DNA of 64,000 bases from Microbacterium sp. SSM24 (GCF_025989145.1 NZ_JAPDNQ010000001.1:930001-994000), one strand, 5' to 3'; counted from the first letter of the stretch, positions 8,619 through 17,515 are shown. Numbers and translations: made by a program. The notes: generated from the sequence alone by a model not told the origin.

Positions 8619-9730
8619 CTCCCACCATCGCAAGGATCTCGATCCACCATCATCGCGCGAGGATGCCGCGCCCCTGGGAGCCGGCGTCACCTGACTGCCA
8701 CGTCATCGCCGTCCTCGTGACCGACTCCGACGGCCGCACCGGACAAGGCTTCTCATGGACGCCCACGATCGGCGCCGCCGCGATCACGGCGCTGCTCCGC
8801 CACGACATCACGAAATTCGCGGTCGGCCGGCCGGCCGACCCCCGCGAGGTCTGGACGGATCTCTGGACTCGTCTGCACGAGATCGGCGGGGGTGGTGTCA
8901 CGACGATCGCCATGGCGGGGCTCGACACCGCGCTGTGGGATCTCGTGCTGCGATCCGCCGACGAGACATTGCTTGATGCCCTCGGGCGCACGCACGACCG
9001 CGCACCGGTGTACGGCTCGGGCGTGAATCTGCATTACTCGCGCGCTCAGCTCGCCGACCAGGTCGGTCGCTGGGTCGCGCGCGGGTATCGAGCCGCGAAG
9101 ATGAAGGTCGGCACTCCCGATCTCGAACGAGATCGAGCCCGGGTCCGTCTCGCACGAGACATCCTGGGAGACGACCGGCTGCTGATGCTCGATGCAAACC
9201 AGCGCTGGGACGTCGAGACGGCCGCAGCATCCATCACCCGCCTCGCCGACTTCGTTCCCGCATGGATCGAGGAGCCGCTGCGCTCTGACGACCTGGTCGG
9301 CTATCGGCGCCTGCGACGCCTCATCGATACGCCGATCGCCCTGGGCGAGAACCTGCACAATATCCACCAGTTCCGCACCGTGCTGGAGGCGGGCATCGCG
9401 TCCTACATTCAGCCGAACGTCATCCGCGTGGGCGGCATCACCCCGTTCCTCGAGATCGCGCAGCTCGCCGATGAATACGGCGTGCCGGTCGCGCCGCACG
9501 CCCTCCCAGACCTCTCCGGCCAGCTCGCGCTCGCGCGGGCCGACACGATCTGGGTCGAAGACATCGAAGATGCCGGCCTCGAGGCACTGGGCGTGCTCAC
9601 ACGGCCATCCCCCGTACGCATCGAGGATGGCTGGGCCGTCGTCGAGGAGCAGCCGGGGTTGGGTTTGGAGTTCGTCGGCGTCGCCTCCGGCGGCGATGAG
9701 TCGGTCGCATCCGAGATCGGAGCAGTGTGA
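8615..9730 (+). CDS. Enolase-superfamily dehydratase or lactone cycloisomerase (mandelate racemase group)
   Basis: A 371-residue protein with the capping N-terminus and (beta/alpha)7beta barrel of the mandelate racemase group. K162-x-K164 (AAKMKVG) supplies the catalytic base; metal ligands are D193 (LDANQ), E219 or E220 (WIEEPL) and E245 (LGEN); H295 (APHALPD) is the second base. The partner Asp of the His-Asp dyad is normally in a QPDxxRxGG motif, but here it is N268 (QPNVIRVGG). In this operon it would supply the KdgD substrate, either as aldarate dehydratase or, like galactarolactone cycloisomerase, from an aldarolactone. GTG start overlaps the kdgD stop. Confidence 0.78.
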   Translation: MTPTIARISIHHHRARMPRPWEPASPDCHVIAVLVTDSDGRTGQGFSWTPTIGAAAITALLRHDITKFAVGRPADPREVWTDLWTRLHEIGGGGVTTIAMAGLDTALWDLVLRSADETLLDALGRTHDRAPVYGSGVNLHYSRAQLADQVGRWVARGYRAAKMKVGTPDLERDRARVRLARDILGDDRLLMLDANQRWDVETAAASITRLADFVPAWIEEPLRSDDLVGYRRLRRLIDTPIALGENLHNIHQFRTVLEAGIASYIQPNVIRVGGITPFLEIAQLADEYGVPVAPHALPDLSGQLALARADTIWVEDIEDAGLEALGVLTRPSPVRIEDGWAVVEEQPGLGLEFVGVASGGDESVASEIGAV

Positions 9731-11211
9731 ACCAGTCCGTCACCTCCACCCCCACATCCTCCGAGGAGCTCGACGACATCCTGGCGCGAGCCGCTGCAGC
9801 TGCGGATGCGTGGGCCCAGACGAGCCGCGCCGACCGCGCGGTCGTGCTCGAGGCGATCGCGGATCGACTCGACCACGCGCGGGATGAGCTCGTCCAGATC
9901 GCACACGCGGAGACGCACCTCGCACACGCCAGGCTGAGGGCCGAGCTTCAGAGGACCACCTTCCAGCTGCGACTCTTCGGCGACGAGATCCGGGACGGCT
10001 CGTACCTGGGCATCAGGATCGACCACGCGGATCCGGACTGGCCGATGGGCGCGCCGCGGCCCGAGCTGCGCCGAATGCTCGTGCCGCTCGGGCCCACCGT
10101 GGTGTTCGCCGCGAGCAACTTCCCGTTCGCATTCAGCGTCGCGGGAGGCGACACCGCCGCCGCGCTCGCTGCCGGATGCCCCGTCATCCTCAAAGCCCAC
10201 TCCGGTCATCCCGATCTGTCGCGACGGACCGGTGCGCTGGTCTCGGAGGCCGTGCGGGACGCCGGAGGAGCTCCGGGCGTGTTCGCGGTGATCTTCGGCA
10301 CCGACGCGGGCCGCGCCGCCGTGCAGGATCCTCGAGTGAAGGCGGGAGCCTTCACCGGCTCGCTCACGGGAGGCCGCGCGCTGTTCGACCTCGCCAACGC
10401 GCGCCCCGACCCGATCCCCTTCTACGGCGAACTCGGAAGCGTCAACCCGGTTTTCGTGACCGAGGCTGCCGCGGCGAGCCGCGCGAGCGAGATCGCCGCG
10501 CAATTCGCCGCCTCGATGACGCTGAGCGCGGGTCAGTTCTGCACCAAGCCCGGACTGCTCGTCGTGCCGGAACGATCCTCCATCGTTCGTGAGCTGACTC
10601 TTGCTGAGCTGCCTCCGCCTGCCAGGCTGCTGAACGAGCGCATCCAGCGCGGGTATGTCGACGAGCTGCAGAGTCTGCGAAATGACCCCGCGGTGACCGT
10701 CCTCGCAGAGGGAGCCGATCCGCTCGCCGATCCGCCAGGCGCAACGCTCTTGCGGGCGGATGTCGACGCCGTCATCGCGCGGCCCGACGAACTCGTCCGC
10801 GAATGCTTCGGACCGACCGCACTGGTCGTAACGTACCGAGACGAGACCCGGATGCTCGACTTGGCTCGCATCGTCCCTGGACAGCTGACGGCAACGGTCG
10901 TCGCCGAAGGATCGGAGAGCCTGCTTCCGGAACTCCTGCGCCTGCTCGCCGGTACGGCAGGGCGGGTCCTGTGGAATCAATGGCCCACCGGGGTCTCCGT
11001 CACGCACGCCCAGCAGCACGGCGGACCCTACCCGGCGTCGACGTCCGCCGGCACGACGTCCGTGGGAACGGCCTCGATCTCACGGTTCCTTCGGCCGGTG
11101 GCATATCAGGGCTTCCCCCTCCAGCTGCTCCCCGAGGAACTCCGCGATCAGCCTCCGTGGCAGTCGGCACGACTCGTCGATGGGCTGTGTGAATCGGCGG
11201 GCCAGCGGTAG
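9727..11211 (+). CDS. Alpha-ketoglutarate semialdehyde (2,5-dioxovalerate) dehydrogenase
   Basis: A 494-residue NAD(P)-dependent aldehyde dehydrogenase. E235 in FYGELGSVNPVF and nucleophile C272 in AGQFCTKPG are the catalytic pair; K156 lies in ILKAHSGHP and the cofactor loop is FTGSLTGG (209-216). The FYGELGS and GQFCTKPG forms are typical of the ketoglutarate-semialdehyde branch. It would make 2-oxoglutarate from the KdgD product, finishing the pathway. The GTG start overlaps the upstream stop (GTGA). It is the last gene of the rightward operon and converges on the FAH-family gene ending at 11223; no terminator is visible in the 11-bp gap. Confidence 0.83.
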   Translation: MNQSVTSTPTSSEELDDILARAAAAADAWAQTSRADRAVVLEAIADRLDHARDELVQIAHAETHLAHARLRAELQRTTFQLRLFGDEIRDGSYLGIRIDHADPDWPMGAPRPELRRMLVPLGPTVVFAASNFPFAFSVAGGDTAAALAAGCPVILKAHSGHPDLSRRTGALVSEAVRDAGGAPGVFAVIFGTDAGRAAVQDPRVKAGAFTGSLTGGRALFDLANARPDPIPFYGELGSVNPVFVTEAAAASRASEIAAQFAASMTLSAGQFCTKPGLLVVPERSSIVRELTLAELPPPARLLNERIQRGYVDELQSLRNDPAVTVLAEGADPLADPPGATLLRADVDAVIARPDELVRECFGPTALVVTYRDETRMLDLARIVPGQLTATVVAEGSESLLPELLRLLAGTAGRVLWNQWPTGVSVTHAQQHGGPYPASTSAGTTSVGTASISRFLRPVAYQGFPLQLLPEELRDQPPWQSARLVDGLCESAGQR

Positions 11212-11222
11212 CGGGGCCGGCG

Positions 11223-12209
11223 TCAGCGCATCCGCGCGCGAGACGTCTTTCGCGCGGCGCGCACGGGCGATGCCGCGACGGCCTCCCCGACCGTGTTGAC
11301 GATCTCGCCGATTCCTTCGACGACCATTCGCACGACGTCACCTCTCTGCAATGGCCGGGGCTCGAGGATCCCGCGCCGACCCCACAGCTCGGCGAGGCAT
11401 CCGCCGTTGCCGACGGTCCCCGATCCCAGAACATCGCCGGGAACGACGCGGGAGTTGCGCGAGGCGTACGCGACCAGCTCGGCGAACGTCCAGCCCATGT
11501 TCGAGACCAGATCCTCGCCCACGAGCGTGCCGTTCACATACACCTCGGCGCGCACGGCGAGGAATCCTTCGGGGTCGACGTAGGGCGCCAGCTCGTCCGC
11601 CGTCACGATCCACGGTCCGAGCGTGGTTCCGAAGTCCTTGCCCTTCGCCGGACCGAGTCTGACCTTCATCTCACGGGACTGGATGTCGCGCGCCGACCAG
11701 TCGTTCATGATCGTATAGCCGAAGATGTGGGCGTCGGCCTCATTCGAACGCAGGTTCGCCCCGGTCGAAGACGGCCCCGCGCCGATGACGGCGGCGAGTT
11801 CGAGCTCGAAGTCCAGTCGCTCACACGCCGGCGGCGAGAGCTCGTCCTCAGTGCCGATGACGGTGTGCGGGTTGGTGAAATAGAACGTCGGCGCTTGATA
11901 CCACTCGGGCACGACCTCGCTCTTGCCGTCGACCGCGGCGCTCACCCCCTCGACGTGCTCCTCGAAGGCGACGAAGTCGCGAATGGTGGCCGGGACGAGT
12001 GGAGCGAGCAGCCGCACTGCGGCCAACGCGACATGGGCATCGTCAGGACGGAGGCCCCCCGCCACCGCGTCATGAAGGCCGTGGGCGGCCTCGAGTCCGC
12101 TCGCGAGCACATCCGCCACCGTCCGCCTCTCGGGAAATGGAATGACGTTCTCGCCCACGACGAAGCCTTCGCTGACGGTGCCGCCGACGGCCCAGCGCGC
12201 GATCCTCAT
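11223..12209 (-). CDS. Fumarylacetoacetate-hydrolase-family protein (distal gene of ring-cleavage operon)
   Basis: A 328-residue FAH-fold enzyme. The metal-binding acidic residues are visible in DFELELAAVIG (about residues 133-143) and the region SNEADAHIFGYTIMNDWSARDIQ carries the family's core motif; GSGTVGNGG is the substrate loop. The family covers C-C hydrolases, oxaloacetate-type decarboxylases and hydratases of aromatic meta-cleavage products. It is the last gene of a six-gene operon and its ATG overlaps the stop of the amidohydrolase gene (ATGA). With two FAH enzymes in the operon, one may act as hydratase or hydrolase and the other as decarboxylase or isomerase. Which one is which is not resolvable here. 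Confidence 0.8.
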   Translation of the reverse strand: MRIARWAVGGTVSEGFVVGENVIPFPERRTVADVLASGLEAAHGLHDAVAGGLRPDDAHVALAAVRLLAPLVPATIRDFVAFEEHVEGVSAAVDGKSEVVPEWYQAPTFYFTNPHTVIGTEDELSPPACERLDFELELAAVIGAGPSSTGANLRSNEADAHIFGYTIMNDWSARDIQSREMKVRLGPAKGKDFGTTLGPWIVTADELAPYVDPEGFLAVRAEVYVNGTLVGEDLVSNMGWTFAELVAYASRNSRVVPGDVLGSGTVGNGGCLAELWGRRGILEPRPLQRGDVVRMVVEGIGEIVNTVGEAVAASPVRAARKTSRARMR

Positions 12210-13234
12210 GCGCGCACGCGGCTTTCGAGCAGACCCGCCGCGTTCAGCGAGAGGACCGCCAGTGCAACCTCGTCAGGCAGCCCTGCGCGATCGATCGCCG
12301 CGACGGGATCCTCGAGCCCCATGTCGAAGGGGAAGTCGCTGCCGAGCACGATCCGATCGGCGCCGGCGACTTCCACGAGAGTCCGGAGCGCGCGGGAGTC
12401 GTGAACGACCGTGTCGAACCAGATTCGGCGCAGATAGGACGACGGCTCGTGGTCGCAGTGCCGGGCGTCTGAGCGCACCCGCCACGCGTGGTCGGAGCGC
12501 CCGATCGCCGTCGGCAGGTATCCGCCGCCGTGAGCAACGACAAGCTTCAGACGCGGATGACGGTCCAGCACGCCCGAGAAGATCAGATGCGACAATGCCA
12601 CGGCGTTCTCGACTGGCTGCCCGACGGTGTTCGCCAGGTAGAAGCGGTCGAGCCGCTCGTCGAGACTGCAGCCGAAGGGATGGAGGAAGACGATCGCCCC
12701 GAGTTCCTCTACGCGTGACCAGAACGGCTCGAGGCGAGGGTCCGACAGCTCCACGTCCCCGGCGAACGAGGAGATCTCCACCCCGGCAAGTCCGCGACCG
12801 AGGACGGCGTCGTCTACGCACTCGAGAATCCGAGCCGGATGCTGAAGCGGAACGACGCCGAGCCCCGTAAGCCGGTCCGCTGACTTGCCGACGTGCTCCG
12901 CAACGAGGCGGTTCGTCTCCTGCGCGATCCAGACGGCGAGCTGCTCGCTGGCCCACGGGTAGAAGTGATTCGGCGAGACGCTGACCCATTGCCGGTCCAC
13001 GCCCTGCGCGTCCATCGCCGCGAGGCGAACATCCACGTCGGTGAGCCTGGGGATGCGTGCGCCCACCATCGGCCCGGAGACCTGGAGGCTCTCGGTGCCG
13101 TTGCGGCGCAGCTCGAGAGCGGCGGCGGCCGCGACGCCTTCGGGATCGCGGCGCTCTATCTCGGCGTGCAGCTCAGGCAGAAGGAGGTGAGCGTGGACGT
13201 CGGTCACGGGCATCCGCTCTCCGGTCGAGCTCAT
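12206..13234 (-). CDS. Amidohydrolase-2 family decarboxylase (ACMSD-like)
   Basis: A 342-residue metal-dependent TIM-barrel protein. The HxH metal motif lies at VTDVHAHLLLPE near the N-terminus, His in VVAHGGGYLP and Asp in VLGSDFPFDMG complete the site. This is the layout of ACMSD, gamma-resorcylate decarboxylase and PraH-type 2-hydroxymuconate semialdehyde decarboxylases, which remove CO2 from ring-cleavage products or phenolic acids. ATG 13234 overlaps the stop of the FAD monooxygenase (ATGA), giving MSSTGERMPVTDVHAH; reading further upstream would run into that gene. In this operon it most likely decarboxylates the product of the extradiol dioxygenase. Confidence 0.8.
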   Translation of the reverse strand: MSSTGERMPVTDVHAHLLLPELHAEIERRDPEGVAAAAALELRRNGTESLQVSGPMVGARIPRLTDVDVRLAAMDAQGVDRQWVSVSPNHFYPWASEQLAVWIAQETNRLVAEHVGKSADRLTGLGVVPLQHPARILECVDDAVLGRGLAGVEISSFAGDVELSDPRLEPFWSRVEELGAIVFLHPFGCSLDERLDRFYLANTVGQPVENAVALSHLIFSGVLDRHPRLKLVVAHGGGYLPTAIGRSDHAWRVRSDARHCDHEPSSYLRRIWFDTVVHDSRALRTLVEVAGADRIVLGSDFPFDMGLEDPVAAIDRAGLPDEVALAVLSLNAAGLLESRVRA

Positions 13235-14364
13235 GCCGGTTCCGCCATCTGTCGTGCGACGGAGAACATCAGCCCAGGTACGTCCGCGTCGCGGACGCCG
13301 TCGAGCTGCCATTGGCCGAGCTGGACGGATGCTTCGACTACCGCCGACGCACGTGGCAGACGCCGCGCATGGAAGTCGTCCCACAGCTGCTGATCGAGGG
13401 TGTCGCGGGTGACCAGAAGCTCCGTGAGGACGAGCGCATCCTCGAGGCCCTGGGCGGCGCCCTGCGCGATCGTCGGGGGGCAGCTGTGCGCGGCATCCCC
13501 GATGATCACGACGTTTCCTCGATTCCATGGCGCGGGCACGAGGTGCTGGGTGAACCAGGTGTAGTTCGCGGCGGCTCCGGCGGCGAGGTCATCGCGGATC
13601 GAGTTCCACGGGCCCCCGTAGGCGCGGGACTCGTCGAGCATGATCCGCGTCGCGTCCTCCGCGCTGATTCCCTGGCGGTCCTGCGCCTTCTCGACCAGAA
13701 AGGCGTACATGGTGCCGTCGCCAGTCGGGGTGTACCCCGCGATGAAGACGGGGCCGCCGTAGTAGAGTTCGGTTCGCTCGACTTCTGCGGGTCGCGAGAC
13801 GAATGCGCGCCAGATGCCCATGCCCGTCGGCGTCGGCTCCGTCTCGATGCCCACGAGTCCACGGACGGCCGAGTGAACGCCGTCCGCACCGATCAGCAGG
13901 TCGTACGTGCCGGCACTCGCATTGTTCAAGAGGACTTCGACACCGCCGCCCCCTTGGATCACTCCGGTCACCTCGCTGTCGAAGTGCACGTGCGCTCCGG
14001 CCTGTTCGGCGTGACGGTGCAGGATGCGCGCGAGGTCCGACCGGGGCATCCCCATCGCAGCGGGGTAGTCCGGTCCGCCTGTCTTCACATCGGGGAGCTC
14101 CGCGACGATCGGCGCGCCCGGGCCGGGAGCGCGAAGATTCAAGCCTTCGAACGGGAATCCGGCAGCACGGATGTCTTCCCAGACGCCGAGCGCATCGAAC
14201 ACCCGCAGAGCGTTGCCCTGCAATGAGATGCCCGAGCCGACCGTCGTCAACCCGGTCTTGCGTTCGAAAAGATCGACGTCGACGCCCGACTTGGCGAGCT
14301 GAATTGCGGTGGCCATCGCGGCGACACCGCTCCCGGCGATCGCAACGTTGCGCACTGCGGTCAT
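13231..14364 (-). CDS. FAD-dependent aromatic monooxygenase (salicylate hydroxylase type)
   Basis: A 377-residue class-A flavin hydroxylase. It has the dinucleotide motif VAIAGSGVAAMATA near the N-terminus (one glycine position is Ala rather than Gly), the FERKTGL acidic end, the middle DG motif LLIGADGVHSAVR and the C-terminal FAD ribityl motif VIIGDAAHSCPPTIAQGA. Such enzymes hydroxylate aromatic acids using NAD(P)H. An AAGGAGG ribosome site fixes ATG 14364. In the operon it would make the catecholic substrate for the extradiol dioxygenase encoded upstream. Substrate unknown; salicylate, 3-hydroxybenzoate or 6-hydroxynicotinate type acids are possibilities. Confidence 0.82.
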   Translation of the reverse strand: MTAVRNVAIAGSGVAAMATAIQLAKSGVDVDLFERKTGLTTVGSGISLQGNALRVFDALGVWEDIRAAGFPFEGLNLRAPGPGAPIVAELPDVKTGGPDYPAAMGMPRSDLARILHRHAEQAGAHVHFDSEVTGVIQGGGGVEVLLNNASAGTYDLLIGADGVHSAVRGLVGIETEPTPTGMGIWRAFVSRPAEVERTELYYGGPVFIAGYTPTGDGTMYAFLVEKAQDRQGISAEDATRIMLDESRAYGGPWNSIRDDLAAGAAANYTWFTQHLVPAPWNRGNVVIIGDAAHSCPPTIAQGAAQGLEDALVLTELLVTRDTLDQQLWDDFHARRLPRASAVVEASVQLGQWQLDGVRDADVPGLMFSVARQMAEPA

Positions 14365-14399
14365 GTCGGAACCTCCTTGTTCTCGATGAATGGTCGCGG

Positions 14400-15392
14400 T
14401 CAGAAGACGGCGACAGGGTTGATGGGCGAGCCGACGGCTCCGGTGATCGGCAGAGGCGGCGCGGAGAGCAGGAAGTCCCAGCGTCTCCGCGCTCGACACG
14501 ACACCGCGAGGGCATCCAGATCCCACATCTCGCCGATCGTGAGACCGATGTTGGGGATGACGACCTGGTGCAGAGGCTGGAAGCTCGGGGCATCGAACTC
14601 GTTCGGCCGCACCTCGAACCCCCAGGTGTCCGTCGCGATGGCGGCGATCTCCGACCGGTGGAGCCAGCCGGCGGTGGTGAGCGACAGGCCCGCGGACGGC
14701 CCTCCGGCGTACTCACCCCACCCCTCCCGGCGCGCCCGGGCGAGCCGTCCGGTACGAACGAGGACGATGTCTCCGCGTCCGACCGACACGCCCTGAGCGG
14801 CGGCGCAGTCATCGAGTTCGGCGGCGCTGATGGCGTAGCCGTCGGGAAGCTCCGCATCGTCGGGGCGAAGGTGCGCGCCGACGTCGAGGAGCACTCCGCG
14901 GGAGACGATGGCGGCGGCAGCGTGCTCGATGCCCGTGACGAGGTCGCCCTCGCTCGTGACGACATCGCCGGCGCGACGGCCGTTCCAGGCCATGCCGTGG
15001 TCGAAGATGTGACCGAGCCCGTCCCACTGGGTCGAGCACTGGAGCGGCATCGCGATGACGTCGTCCGCACCGCCGATTCCGTGCGGGAAGCCCTGATTGC
15101 CCCGCTCGGCATCGACTCCCGTGTCGGTCATCGTGTGCACGGGGTTAGTGCGGCGCCGCCAACCGCGCTGCGGGCCATCGGTGTCGAAGGCCTGCGAGAG
15201 CGAGATGACCTCTCCCTGGCGAACGAGCCCGGCAGCCTCTCTCCGCTTGGCCGCGTCGATGAAATTCAGTGTGCCCAGCACATCGTCGTGGCCCCAGCGC
15301 CCCCAGTTGCGATAGGCGGCGGCTCGGGCCGCCACTTCGCTCTCGGGATCGGAGCGGTCGATGTCGGCGGGCGACTCGCTGGGCGGATTCAC
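14400..15392 (-). CDS. Cyclase-family hydrolase (KynB / isatin-hydrolase superfamily)
   Basis: A 330-residue member of the metal-dependent cyclase superfamily (kynurenine formamidase, isatin hydrolase). The core motif is PLQCSTQWDGLGHIFDHGMAWNG, the variant form of HGTHxDxPxH, with the trailing VVIPNIGLTIGEMWDLDALA. Members open cyclic amides or lactones, or remove formyl groups. GTG 15392 overlaps the stop of the FAH gene (GTGA) and follows GGAGG; a longer in-frame reading exists but lacks a ribosome site. Its presence suggests that the pathway passes through an amide, lactam or lactone, which is unusual for a plain catechol meta pathway. Confidence 0.75.
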   Translation of the reverse strand: MNPPSESPADIDRSDPESEVAARAAAYRNWGRWGHDDVLGTLNFIDAAKRREAAGLVRQGEVISLSQAFDTDGPQRGWRRRTNPVHTMTDTGVDAERGNQGFPHGIGGADDVIAMPLQCSTQWDGLGHIFDHGMAWNGRRAGDVVTSEGDLVTGIEHAAAAIVSRGVLLDVGAHLRPDDAELPDGYAISAAELDDCAAAQGVSVGRGDIVLVRTGRLARARREGWGEYAGGPSAGLSLTTAGWLHRSEIAAIATDTWGFEVRPNEFDAPSFQPLHQVVIPNIGLTIGEMWDLDALAVSCRARRRWDFLLSAPPLPITGAVGSPINPVAVF

Positions 15393-16354
15393 TCGGCAGC
15401 CTCCGCGGTGACATGGACGATCTGCGTGCCGAGCCCGTCGATGGAACCGGCCATGACATCTCCGTCCTTCAGGAACCGCTTCCAATGCTGACCGTTGCCG
15501 GCGGGGCTCCCGGTCAGGAGCAGGTCACCCGGAAGAAGCGGCATCGTCTGTGACGCCCCCGCGACGAGCGACGGGATGTCGAACAGCAGGTCGCGAGTCG
15601 TGGCATCCTGCATCACTTCACCGTTCAGCTCCAGGCGCAGCCGCACGTCGCCGGCGTCGACGAATGCAGCAGGGACGAGGAACGGACCGGTCGGCAGGAA
15701 GCCGGGGGCGTTCTTCGCGCGGTACCAGTCCGTGCCGATCTCCTTCATGTCCTTGCGGAACACGAGGTCACGCGTGGTGATGTCGTTGACGATCGTGTAG
15801 CCCGCCACGTGCCCCATCGCCTGCTCACGATCGACCCGGAACGCTTCGCGCCCGATCACGACGGCCAGTTCGAGCTCCCAGTCGTGGACGTCGCTGTAAC
15901 CCGGCAGCTTCAGCGGCACGTCGTCGCCGACGACGCAGGCGGGCATCCCGACGAAGAAGTAGGGCTCCCCGTTCGCCGCTCGGTCGTCCATCAGCTGAGC
16001 CGCGAAGGCACGCGCTTCGTCCGGAGTCCGTGAGGAGTCCTGCGTCAGACCCGCGGCGACGAGTTCGATCACGTGCTGCCGGTAGTTCGCACCGGTCTGC
16101 AGCACCTGCCGCGGCTCCACGGGAGCGATGAGAGTGACTTCGGAAAGCGCGAGCCATCGCCCCGCAGTGCTCTCGGCGAGCGTGGACAGGCGCTGCCAGT
16201 CCGGTGCGGCGAGGAACTCGTTGAGGCCCCCGGCACCGAGGTCGGCGTCGTCGACCGCTCGGACGCGGTCTCCCACGACGAGGCCGAGGCGGGCCACGTC
16301 GCCGTCGCGGAATCGGGCGAGCGCGAACGGAACGGGCGGTGGAGTCGAAGCCAT
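15389..16354 (-). CDS. Fumarylacetoacetate-hydrolase-family protein (proximal copy)
   Basis: A 321-residue FAH-fold enzyme: LQTGANYRQHVIELV, the acidic metal site in HDWELELAVVIGREAF, GYTIVNDITTRDLVFR and the loop LLLTGSPAGNG. The segment with WYRAKNAPGFLPTGPFLVPA is typical of the ureidoglycolate-lyase/HHDD-isomerase-like branch. A strong GAGGAG precedes ATG 16354. It lies 48 bp after the extradiol dioxygenase gene and overlaps the cyclase gene by 4 bp. Probably hydrolyses, hydrates or isomerises the linear product of ring cleavage. Confidence 0.8.
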   Translation of the reverse strand: MASTPPPVPFALARFRDGDVARLGLVVGDRVRAVDDADLGAGGLNEFLAAPDWQRLSTLAESTAGRWLALSEVTLIAPVEPRQVLQTGANYRQHVIELVAAGLTQDSSRTPDEARAFAAQLMDDRAANGEPYFFVGMPACVVGDDVPLKLPGYSDVHDWELELAVVIGREAFRVDREQAMGHVAGYTIVNDITTRDLVFRKDMKEIGTDWYRAKNAPGFLPTGPFLVPAAFVDAGDVRLRLELNGEVMQDATTRDLLFDIPSLVAGASQTMPLLPGDLLLTGSPAGNGQHWKRFLKDGDVMAGSIDGLGTQIVHVTAEAAE

Positions 16355-16402
16355 GTGATCTCCTCGCGTCGATGCGTCGGATGAGTGGGATGATGTCCGG
16401 GG

Positions 16403-17422
16403 TCAGCCCTGGCCGTGCTTGGCGTACGGGTTGAAAAGGGCGTCCTTGATCTCGTCAGGCACGCCTTCCTCCGTGGCGCTCGGGCCATCGGCCGGCGGGA
16501 AGGACTCCGTCATCGACATCGGCATCGCGCTGTTGCGGTAGAGGTTGTTCGAGCCGAGCGACGGCTTCCAGGTGTTCGGCTGCCAGTCCGGCACGTAGTT
16601 GCGGTAGCCGCCGGTGTTGAGCTCGATGCGCAGAGTGGACGGTTCGCGGTAGTAGAGGAAGTTCTGCTCGCCGATGCCGTGGATGGAGGGACCGTACTCG
16701 ATCGGGATGCCGTTCTCCATGAGCACGTCGGCGGCGATGAGGAGCTCCTCTCGGGTGTCGACCCAGAACGCGTAGTGGTTGACGCGACCTGCGCGCGTGG
16801 ACCCGTCGAGGACGACTCCGAGGTCATGCGACTTCTCGTTGGTCGTGAGGACGGAGAACACGGAGATCGGTGCCTCGTCGAGGACGGTTCGCGCCATGAT
16901 GCGGAAGCCGAGCACCTCGTTGTACCAGGCGGCGAAGGCATCGACATCGCTGGTTGCGATGGTGACATGGTCGAGCTGGCGCGGTGCGCCGGCAACCTTG
17001 CTGCGGCGGGAGGGGCGGTCGGGGTAGATGGAGGCCGAGTTACCGTCGGTGTCGTGATGACGCGTGACGTCCCAGTGAAGGGTCATGCTGTGGCCCCACG
17101 GACCGATGAAACGGAACGCCCGGCCGATATGCGGCACGTCGATCCACTCGCCCACGATGCCGGCTGTCTCGATCCGCTTGGCGGCTTCCTCCAGCGCTTC
17201 CAGGCTCGACGTGCGCCAGGCCATCGTCTTCAGCGACGGCTCGTCGCCGGGAACCACGACGACAGAGTACGCGTAGTAGTCGCCCCAGCAACGGAGGTAG
17301 ACGGCGCCGTCGATGCGATCGACGACGGTCAGACCGACCTGCGACTCGTAGAACGCGACTGATGCCTCGACATCCGGCGACGTGATCGCGACGTACGACA
17401 GGTGGGAGAGCAGCTTGATCAT
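16403..17422 (-). CDS. Type I extradiol ring-cleavage dioxygenase (VOC fold)
   Basis: A 339-residue two-domain vicinal-oxygen-chelate protein. Fe(II) ligands are likely His in RQLDHVTIATSD (about residue 147), His in GRVNHYAFWVD and Glu in LRIELNTGGYR, the 2-His-1-carboxylate set of catechol 2,3-dioxygenases; Y in FLYYREP is also in place. The N-terminal VOC half (HLSYVAITSPD) has lost the metal ligands, as usual. AAAGGA precedes ATG 17422. It is the first gene of the operon, divergent from the LysR regulator, and should cleave the catecholic product of the FAD monooxygenase. Confidence 0.82.
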   Translation of the reverse strand: MIKLLSHLSYVAITSPDVEASVAFYESQVGLTVVDRIDGAVYLRCWGDYYAYSVVVVPGDEPSLKTMAWRTSSLEALEEAAKRIETAGIVGEWIDVPHIGRAFRFIGPWGHSMTLHWDVTRHHDTDGNSASIYPDRPSRRSKVAGAPRQLDHVTIATSDVDAFAAWYNEVLGFRIMARTVLDEAPISVFSVLTTNEKSHDLGVVLDGSTRAGRVNHYAFWVDTREELLIAADVLMENGIPIEYGPSIHGIGEQNFLYYREPSTLRIELNTGGYRNYVPDWQPNTWKPSLGSNNLYRNSAMPMSMTESFPPADGPSATEEGVPDEIKDALFNPYAKHGQG

Positions 17423-17515
17423 CTTCGATCGTCCTTTCGGGGTCGGCGTCATCCGACCCGGTTCCACTCTTCAATATCGACGAGTATCAGGGAATGCCCA
17501 CTTGCCTATCCCGTG

